Origin: Eucalyptus grandis
Lineage: Eukaryota; Streptophyta; Magnoliopsida; Myrtales; Myrtaceae
Assembly: GCF_016545825.1 (NCBI RefSeq)
Contig: NC_052619.1
Coordinates: forward strand, 48,050,127 to 48,114,126
Direction of reading: 5' to 3'
DNA: 64,000 bases
Part shown: positions 56,651 to 64,000 of the stretch, one piece after another
Layout of the letters: each line of letters begins with the position of its first letter
Position numbering within the stretch: position 1 is the first letter of the stretch
Position numbers and translations under genes: made by a program
Notes under the pieces: model-generated
Databases searched by the model: none
Told to the model about the DNA's origin: nothing
The model's input: the letters and a program-made list of their open reading frames with translations, nothing else

Positions 56651-57054
56651 AGGAAATGAATAACGCACAAAAAGGGAACACTATTATAAACGGCATATTT
56701 ACAGCCCTAGCCAGAAGGTCTATTCTAAACCTAGATGTCTTTTGAAGTCAAGGACATAACGAGAGAGAGAAGATTCGAGGCGTTGGTTCCCTTCTCTCAC
56801 TGGGGCGCTTCCCTTCTCTAAGTCATGCATTGCTTTAAACACATCTTGCCGCTCTTCCTCCAGACAATTTAGGATGGCAGTCTGGGCATTAATAAGGTCG
56901 TTCATCTGGTTGATGAGGATTTCGGTGCTTTTAAGTTGTGGGTCAAGCACTTTTCAGGTGTTCTTTTGCACCGCTATGTCATGTGCAATCTTTTCTCTCT
57001 CTAGCGGGTTGTGATTTTTCTCCAACATCTTCACTCTTACTCGACCATCAAGGA

Positions 57055-57228
57055 GATTGCTTCTGTGAACATAGTAGCTAAATAATCCCAATGTGTTACA
57101 TAAGGTAGATATTGTATAACTGTTCGATTTTCCGCAATTTCTTCCATTCCTTTGTGTAAATAACCTAATATTGGTTCACAATCAATAACATCTTCACCAT
57201 CTAGAGTAAGGATGAGCCAACCATAGCC
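57055..57228 (-). pseudogene. ndhH: Plastid ndhH fragment
   Basis: Minus-strand reading gives [39 protein letters not shown] and [11 protein letters not shown], the N-terminal region of the plastid NDH complex subunit H. It ends where nuclear sequence resumes (the plastid protein would continue TVNGPE). Confidence 0.88.
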
Positions 57229-57299
57229 TTGGGTCCGCTATCCTGATCATGATTTTCCTACTCCCATAGGGAAAGGTCTTTCCCTTTTTGGGCCAATTG

Positions 57300-57373
57300 T
57301 GGGCGAGGAGGGATTCGAACCCCCGACACCGTGGTTTGTAGCCACGTGCTCTAATCCTCTGAGCTATAGGCCC
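57300..57373 (-). pseudogene. trnR-ACG: Plastid trnR-ACG pseudogene
   Basis: Nearly the whole 74-nt plastid arginine tRNA is present (GGGCCTATAGCTCAGAGG ... GGGTTCGAATCCC). The anticodon loop reads CTACAAA, so the anticodon is ACA instead of ACG, and the D-stem side has A for G (CCTATAG for CCTGTAG). The anticodon change is a CpG-type C-to-T transition (G to A on one strand), common in methylated nuclear DNA. Confidence 0.88.
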
Positions 57374-57894
57374 CGCCCCGTCTCCACTGGATCTGTTCCC
57401 GGGAGTACCCTAAAAAAAGAGGAACATTTCCTCTCCCTAGCCATTTCGGGTTAAGAAGATGTGAAAGTGCATTTCTCTCTATAATAAGGGTGCGTTCCGA
57501 GGTGTGAAGCGGGAGAGAAGGGATTTCAGAATTGGGGTTTTGAATAAAACAACATTTTCTTTTTTTTTTCTTTTTCAATATATATGAAAAAGTAGTAATA
57601 AGAATGAGAGGTGTTAAACTTAACCTATGTATATACATATACGTACTGAATACTATCTCAAATGATTAATGACGACACGAAAAAGCACTATATGTTTGGA
57701 ATAGATTCCATTTTGAGAGAGTTGAAAAAGCTCTATCTCGTTGAAAGGTTCTATACATCTATCCTTTCTCAACGCATTTCTTTAGACAAAGACTCCGTTT
57801 GCTTGAGCAAATAAAACTCTATCCTAGGTTTGGGCTATTTCTATTTCTCTTGTCTTTTGTATTCTTCTCTTTTTTCTTCCTCTCTTTTTTTTTT
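57374..57894. other. Plastid-like spacer, unassigned
   Basis: The first ~150 bp read like the plastid sequence upstream of trnR (GGATCTGTTCCCGGGAGTACC). The remainder is AT-rich and I cannot place it. Confidence 0.4.
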
Positions 57895-58025
57895 TCTCTT
57901 GTGAAGTGTGTTCATGTATGTCCTATAGATCTACCTGTTGTTGATTGGAAATTGGAAACTGGTATACGAAAGAAATGCTTGCTTAATTACAGTATTGATT
58001 TCGGAATTTGTATTTTTTGTGGCTC
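57895..58025 (+). pseudogene. ndhI: Plastid ndhI fragment
   Basis: The frame reads [20 protein letters not shown] and [13 protein letters not shown], one iron-sulfur region of NDH subunit I. A two-base loss lies just before it (TGTGAAGTGTGTTCATG). It is fused directly to the end of rps8. Confidence 0.9.
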
Positions 58026-58096
58026 GAGGTATAATGACAGATCAAGAGGCTCGACTAGAAGGAATCGGCGGAGAAATTTTGTGTTATATATGGTAA
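58026..58096 (+). pseudogene. rps8: Plastid rps8 C-terminal end
   Basis: It reads [20 protein letters not shown] then YIW and TAA, the C-terminus of plastid ribosomal protein S8. It directly abuts the ndhI piece, an unnatural junction. Confidence 0.88.
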
Positions 58097-58216
58097 TCTT
58101 TCTGTTCTGATATCCGAATTGGATCCGGAATTTACTATTTGTCAAAAGAAAAAAGGGTGGGTTAGTTGATATCATTCCTACTACATTAGGTGATACTTCT
58201 AGGGCTTTTACCTAGA

Positions 58217-58425
58217 ATGAAAGAACAAAAAAAATGGATTCAGGAAGGTTTAATTAATGAATCACTTCTCCTTCTCGCGATAATGGTATGTATGCTCATG
58301 AAGGATCCGATGGAGTTTTACACGTATACTATGGGGGGAGAGGGGCAAAATTGAAGTAAGTCGTTATGATTCAAGCAGAGGGCGTATAATTTATAGATGC
58401 CACAACAAGGATTCGAATGATTAAG
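58217..58425 (+). pseudogene. infA: Plastid infA remnant
   Basis: It starts MKEQKKWIQEGLINESL and then loses the frame; scattered text (TACGTATACT, TCGTTATGATTC, GGGCGTATAATTTATAG) follows the infA gene. It lies in natural order between rps8 and rpl36. Confidence 0.8.
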
Positions 58426-58541
58426 TTGTTTTTTCAACTTCAGCATTCCCTTCATGGGGATACAATTTGAGGTTCAACATTTCAAGAAACTTATTTTTCT
58501 TCCAATAAATAGAGTCAGAATTCAGTTAAGGAACGACAACT

Positions 58542-58646
58542 ATGAAAAAAAGGGCCTCTGTTCGTAAAATTTGTGAAAAATGTCGACTGATCTATAGAAG
58601 AGGACGGATTATAGTAATTTGTTCTAATCCGAGACATAAACAATAA
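58542..58646 (+). pseudogene. rpl36: Plastid rpl36, nearly intact copy
   Basis: 34 codons read [14 protein letters not shown] and [12 protein letters not shown] before TAA. The plastid protein is about 37 residues, so the end is slightly short, with a few substitutions (KKR for KIR, LIYRR for LIRRR). No nuclear promoter or transit peptide is evident, so expression is unlikely. Confidence 0.88.
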
Positions 58647-58662
58647 CCCGAATGAGCATTCA

Positions 58663-58842
<180 letters not shown>

Positions 58843-58900
58843 TTATTTGATCAGATCATTGAATCGTTTATTTCTCTTGAAATTTCTTTCATTTTGATTT

Positions 58901-58957
58901 TTACACATGTCTTTTTTTAGGAGGTCTATAGCCATTATGTGGCATAGGGGTTACATC
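58901..58957 (-). pseudogene. rps11: Plastid rps11 C-terminal end
   Basis: Minus-strand DVTPMPHNGYRPPKKRHV and stop. In plastomes rps11 follows rpl36 on the same strand; here it is inverted and separated from it by an rpoB piece. Confidence 0.85.
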
Positions 58958-60869
58958 AATAGATGAATAGTCATTCGGTGAAAAATCATTTGAATATTTA
59001 ATTTTCTATCGGAATAAGCATAGAGATCCAATCACTAGATCATTAACTAATAAAATAAGGAATGAGTATTGAAATAAAAGGATTTTCTTTTGTTTTGCGA
59101 GAACCATACTGCGATGTGTGATTTGATCGAAATTCTGATTTTACAGATTCGAAATGAGAAACTGTCATCCCAGTCAACTGAATTGGGATGCCCTAGATCT
59201 GACGTGTCTCGTGAAAGGAGTAACATGAAGCTCCAACAACATAATGGAGGCAGTCAATCAATATAGATGGATCTGAAATCTGATTCAAATCCATTATAGC
59301 ACCTATGGGTACATAAGAAATGTATGGAATCGATTCTTTTTAATGAATAGATCTGATCGCAACTTCAAATATGGAATTCAAAGGGATCAAATAGGGAAGT
59401 CAAAATATGAAGAAATAGATATGCCTAGATACTTTATTCTATGGATAAAGGATCTAATTGATAGAGAAAGCACCGTAAATATCAATTAGACTCTTTTTTA
59501 ATGATTTAATCTTTATGGAAAAAAGAAAGAAATAAGTATGATAAAAAGAAAGCGAGTCTTAAGTTATAAAAAAATTGAATATTACATCACACTATTTTCG
59601 AGTTTGTTCTTTTTTCGATAGTACCCTTAAATAAATAAAAAAATTATTCATCCCCTCTCTCTAAGGAGAGGTTGGATCTTTCTTTGATCTTTATTAATAT
59701 ATATCCTCTTTCTTTGGATTAAAAACAAAACGGGACGCACATATGAAAATAAAAGTTCAAAGTATTCTATCAAAGCAATTATGTGAAATTCATTTTGTAT
59801 CATACACCTTTCCCGGTAAATATATAGTACTCTATTCTATTACACGGATCAGGAGCAATTGAAAAAGCCAGACCTAGTAGGGTATCGATATCTCTTGGAA
59901 TCCTAAACTAAATAGGATACTACCAATAATCGTAGCAATCCACATATGTACTCCGAGCATTCACCAGTTCATCGTAGGTTGCTTCTGCACACCCTATTTC
60001 CCCTTACTTGCATTGGTGAGCATGCCGCGCAGCCGCATAGGAATCAATCGTCGATTGGTTGTCTTGAAATGATTCGAGATCGTAATCAAAGGCGACCATG
60101 AATTCCTCGAATCTCCACCTAAAGGGATGATCTTCGGGGAGGTTGGAAGGCTGGCAATCCCACACTAGCTTCCGGATGGTCTAGATGGTTTTTGGTTCTT
60201 TGTAGATCACGACCAAGGTCAGCATTAGCTTGGAAAGCAGATCCTTCTAGAAGGCGAGGAATTTGTTGTTTGATGAAGAAGAGGCAGAGGAAGACGATTG
60301 GCTTGCCATGGTTGAAATACGAAGTAACGTAAGCAAAGGAGAATGTTTGAGCAATGCGTTTGATGAATGATCTCGCTTGGAATCCATTCCTATATATATA
60401 TATATAGGTGGACAGTAAGAATTTGAAGAGGTACGATTTAGAAACTCTTAGCTATAACGAATTTCTTGGGAAGGGATGGTGTCCATTGATAGATCGACGG
60501 GATTCTAAGCGTCTCGAATATTGAATGCAAATATGAATAGGCGTATTCAAAAGGCACAGATATCAATCCATGTTCGTTCGTTTTGAATGAATTCTTTGGC
60601 GCGCGGGCTTATCTGTAAGCAGTTCAGGATACGAAAGGTCCCTTGATATTGTGAAGTGTGAATATCGATCAATATTTTCCCAAGCTAGGCAATCTCATGA
60701 ATATATCTTTAAGTAGCCCTAGACGCGAGAGGTGTTATTTAATGATTATCCGGTTTGAACGGACCCAATATGCATATAAATCCCGAGCGATCCAAGATAT
60801 AAAAAAAACCAAATATCATTCATGCTTCATTATATTTACAGGGAAGACAAAAGAAGAGCTTAACAGGAT

Positions 60870-61588
60870 CTATTCATCTAGACCCAGATAACACTTAAAT
60901 CTCGAGATAAAATCGGCCAGATGTCTCTCTATGTTCTCATTTTCTTCAAGAGCTTGGTGATAAGCGAGGTGTTTTTCTTCTAGAATTGACGCTGTTCGAG
61001 CATTGAGTTCGTCAAGGTCCATAAGTGCATCTTCGCACGCTCGGACCCTTACTCCAAGGCTTGTTATCAGCTGTTGGCAGATGACGGTTTCTTCCTCAAA
61101 GTATGGCCAGTAAAGTGGGTACCCCGAGAGGCACGGTATGATCAGGACTCAAGAGTTGTAATGCTTGCCTTTTCCACGGCCACGTCATCCTTGTAGGCCG
61201 TTATCCATTCTGCCATTTTCTAGATGTCGTCTATGGCTCGCCGCCATCCGTTACGAATCCCGTGGAGGTATAGGTTGTAACCCATGCCCCTTTCCACTTC
61301 ATCTTCCAACTTGCGGAAGGAAGATATGGTGCTCCAGTTTTTGATTGACGAGTCTAGCGCCTCTGCAAAGAAGCGGTAGAATTCATTATAGTCCTTCCTG
61401 AAGCGGTGTGAGGGAGGAAGATGGCTAGGCTCGCCATCGAAGACGAGTTTGATGACCTCCCCAAAGTTCTCAGGGTTGTTGATCAGAAACGCGAAGGTCG
61501 GCGTGAGTTTTGCAAGGAGCCTTTTCCAGTGATTTAGAAAGGCTTCTCGAGAAGAGGTATTGCTAGAAGAGGAAGGAAAGTTCGCCAT
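60870..61588 (-). pseudogene. Minus-strand gene of unknown family, copy 2
   Basis: It starts MANFPSSSSNTSSREAFLNH and has an open 122-codon frame (WKRLLAKLTPTFAFLINNPE, FRKDYNEFYRFFAEALDSSI, RKLEDEVERGMGYNLYL) to a stop at 61220. In-frame text resumes (KMAEWITAYKDDVAVEKAS), then a frameshift near 61140, and a coiled-coil-like end (FEEETVICQQLITSLGV, DALMDLDELNARTASILEEK) finishing FKCYLGLDE-stop at 60870. TATATATA lies about 100 bp upstream (near 61683). It is a tandem paralogue of copy 1. Serine-rich start, helix-rich body, no domain I can name. Probably an antisense extra ORF of the gypsy element; a host gene family is the alternative. Confidence 0.55.
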
Positions 61589-61682
61589 AAGTGCTGGAGC
61601 GAGGAGAGCTTTGAATAGCTTTGGTTAATTCTTTCAACAATCAAGTTTTAGACGTGGGAGAAATTTATCAGCACTCACTAGC

Positions 61683-61690
61683 ATATATAT
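61683..61690 (-). promoter_or_regulatory. TATA box of copy 2
   Basis: TATATATA on the minus strand, about 100 bp before the ATG at 61588. Copy 1 has a longer TA tract at nearly the same distance (60390-60403), which supports a conserved promoter layout. Confidence 0.45.
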
Positions 61691-62031
61691 AGTGGAGAGA
61701 GGAAATCTCAAAGGTTAGAGTTCATGACGTGAACGTATGAGATCGCGTCTAAAGGAATGCAAGTCTCAAATAAGGTACAATTATTATAAAGCACTTAATA
61801 CAGATGCAAGATAATGATGGAGAACCGATAGTCAATGGTAATATCTATTTATTATCTTATACGCGTTCCAAGACTTTCGTTAATAGTACCGAAACAGATG
61901 AGTAAATTAGAGCAATAGGACAATCCACCGAGATTGAATCCACGATTATCATGAGATACACTACGGATACGGTGCAGTTGTTACCGAAGATCATAAATAG
62001 AGAATATTATGGTTATGGATAGGGGCCATAG

Positions 62032-62693
62032 TGTAACATTCTCGATTTCAAGCTCGTAAAGATCAGCCATAAGGTCCAAAAGGGGATCGATCATGGGCCA
62101 TTGGCCATGGATCGATCGGTTCGATGGGCAAAGAATCACAGATTAGTCATGGTCTGACCGACCAACTGACCGATCGACTAGTCACGAACTAGTCGAAGTG
62201 TCAGTCGTGACTTTCTACCGACCACACCAATGGGATAAGATCACTAGCTCAAAAGATGACTTTTTGATCATGAGAATTGGTCACAGGATAGTTTTGGATT
62301 GGTGGATGGTCATGACCAATCATAGAGCCCGGTCACAGGTGGTTCCGCTTGGCTATATACTGATACATGGACGATTCGATGCGATCAAATGCAATTGTCT
62401 TCCAACCAAAAATATATCATTCCCTATTTAATTCTTAGAGATCGGAAATGATTCTTGAATTGGTGATGTCCGATCATGGATCGATAATGCATTGACCATA
62501 AGCCATACAGATGGATTGGGTGCTGACTGAAATGAACTCGGGGATAGACCAGCTATTCTGTCACTAATTCTAAGGTCCATGAGTGCCTTGGCTTAGTACT
62601 AGGCCATGGGAAGCCTTAGGATTGGCCTTGAATCAACCAAAAGACAACCGACCCTTTAGGCCGACCAACTGTCCAAAGGAACGGTTTGGGTAA
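62032..62693 (+). repeat. Possible 3' LTR start of the gypsy element
   Basis: TGTAACATTCTCGATTTC follows a weak purine tract (GGATAGGGGCCATAG). The next 600 bp contain repeated GACCGATCG and CGACCAACTG words but no coding text. It has the TGTAACATYC start of the next LTR yet otherwise differs. It may be a separate, truncated LTR. Confidence 0.35.
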
Positions 62694-64000
62694 TGTAACA
62701 TCCTGATTTTTGGGTTTTGATTTCGATTGGATAAGTTGGGCTTTTCATCGACGCAACTATAGTGCTTTTCTCGGAGTTGGCCACTCATGAGATAATTAGA
62801 TTATATGGGGAAGTCATTAAGAGATATTAAGGCAAATAGACTTGAGAATTCAACCAGGAATTGGCTTCTCGACCGTGCTCATCTTTAGAGGCCATTACGG
62901 CATAGTATAAAACCGATTTAAGATCAGAGATAGGTCGGTTCGAATGATATGTGTGGTTAATCGTGGGTGACTTCACTAAATTGGAAAAATTCTCATTGAC
63001 CGGCACTAGTTTGATTTTATTGTCGTTTTGGTACCCTGTGTCTGTATTTGGATGCTTGAGATTTTCACAACAACCGAGAGTTGCCAATGAGTTGAGTGGA
63101 TTCATTGTGGTTCGAAGAAAATCGACCACGGGTCATTTGCCCTAAAAAGTTCTAAAAACTACCCAGTAGCCTAGGTCACACTAAAAACGCGTCGGAGTGA
63201 AATTAATCGTGAATTAAAGTTCGATTTCAGAAATTAAAGATTTTGTCATGTCACAAGAAATTCTAGGACCCACGACTCCGTCTCAGAAGGTTTTTTTGAC
63301 AACCGAGACTTTTTAGGAAACAGTCGATTTAGGACCCTTTTTGCTAAATTAAAGCCGAGGATTATTTTGGTCGCACATTTGAGATGCAAGATGGATTTTT
63401 GGGTGAGGAAAAATGTCAATTGAGGCATTGAGGTACTAATTGAATTTATAAGGGTCAATTGAGGTGGAATTGAAGTAGACCAAGTATCCAATTGAAGCCA
63501 ATAATTGAGAAATTCGTAGTTCCCGCTTCCCCCTAGCCAAATGGACTATTTCATGAGTTGTGAAGAGTGTGTGTGGGGCTCAATTGCAGCCATGGGATGT
63601 TGGCTTGATGGACAAGCCTTGAGGGACAAAAATGTGGAAGAAATAGCCATGGTGGAGCCCTTGTCTCCCTCCAACCCTATCTCATCTCTCTCTCTCTCTC
63701 TTCTTGGCTGGCCAAAACACTCCATTCTCCCTTCCACACTTGCTGTTCGACCACCACAGCAACCGAAGGAGAAGAAGCTGTAGCCGTCGCACGGCAAGTT
63801 GTTGCCGGAGACCATTGTTTGCCGTGCATGCTGCCCACGCTCGCCCGAGCTGCTGCCCGCGACCCCACCTCCCTCATGCCGTCCAGCTACTCTGCACCAC
63901 CGTTCCAACCCTGGTTCAGCCGCTGCAAGTGGTTGAGGAAGCCCGCCGGAGTCCCCATTTGGACCGAAACCACCACCGTCGTCCATCCCCGAGCCTTGCC
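62694..64000 (+). repeat. LTR of the second gypsy family, runs off the window
   Basis: It starts TGTAACATCCTGATTTTT and is colinear with the LTR at 40581 onward (TTTTCATCGACGCAACTATA, AATAGACTTGAGAATTCAAC, AATCGACCACGGGTCATTTG). A GC-rich segment from about 63700 matches the position of 41500-42000. Open frames at 63541-63986 on both strands are compositional. Confidence 0.75.

Noticed and set aside
57300..57373. Functional tRNA gene
   Set aside because: It is a plastid trnR copy with a mutated anticodon embedded in broken plastid pieces; nuclear expression is not supported.

Overview
This window looks like plant nuclear DNA from a eudicot. It has a TIR-type NLR resistance gene with plant introns (TIR-NLRs are essentially absent from grasses), plant Ty1/copia and Ty3/gypsy retrotransposons, Mutator-like, hAT and LINE elements, and a nuclear insertion of plastid DNA. 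There are no bacterial operons, CRISPR arrays or functional RNA genes. A woody, Myrtaceae-like genome is my guess from overall character; nothing here proves it.

Layout. 1-9.5 kb: AT-rich DNA with an orphan LRR fragment of a TIR-NLR on the + strand (2836-4288), a tRNA-derived SINE, a small inverted-repeat element and a GC-cored Mutator-like element. 9.5-15 kb: more inverted-repeat elements, including one with a perfect 9-bp target duplication (10507-11825) and a three-level nest (13042-15031). 15.5-21.2 kb: a minus-strand TIR-NB-ARC gene whose LRR is cut off after the linker. The intron between its TIR and NB-ARC exons holds three tandem copies of a ~320-bp unit, each with a small exon-like cassette; two are open, in phase and have branch-point and splice signals. 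Splicing the two main exons directly together would create TGA. This is the most interesting gene-level feature in the window. 21.7-26 kb: a decayed LINE with a Mutator-like element in its poly(A) tail, plus more inverted-repeat elements.

27-62 kb is a nest of retrotransposons. A Tat-like Ty3/gypsy element (LTR at 28299-31263, then primer site, gag and protease) is split by a copia element whose two LTRs are in inverted orientation but flanked by the duplication GAATC (34680-40249). After the protease comes an LTR of a second gypsy family, itself split by a complete SIRE-like copia element (43057-53113, duplication AGGGA). That copia element has an extra env-like region, and a second, partly inverted copy of this region sits inside pol. 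Gypsy reverse transcriptase, RNase H and integrase remnants resume at 53884-56640.

56.7-61.6 kb: two related minus-strand genes of an unrecognised family, each with a TATA box ~100 bp upstream; their place suggests antisense extra ORFs of the gypsy element. The first is split by ~2.9 kb of rearranged plastid DNA (ndhH, trnR, ndhI, rps8, infA, rpl36, rpoB, rps11 pieces). 62-64 kb: two gypsy LTR starts, the second running off the window.

The only plausible host protein gene is the TIR-NB-ARC locus, and it carries changes in key ATP-binding motifs, so it may be decaying, truncated or regulatory. Nearly everything else is mobile-element or organellar debris.
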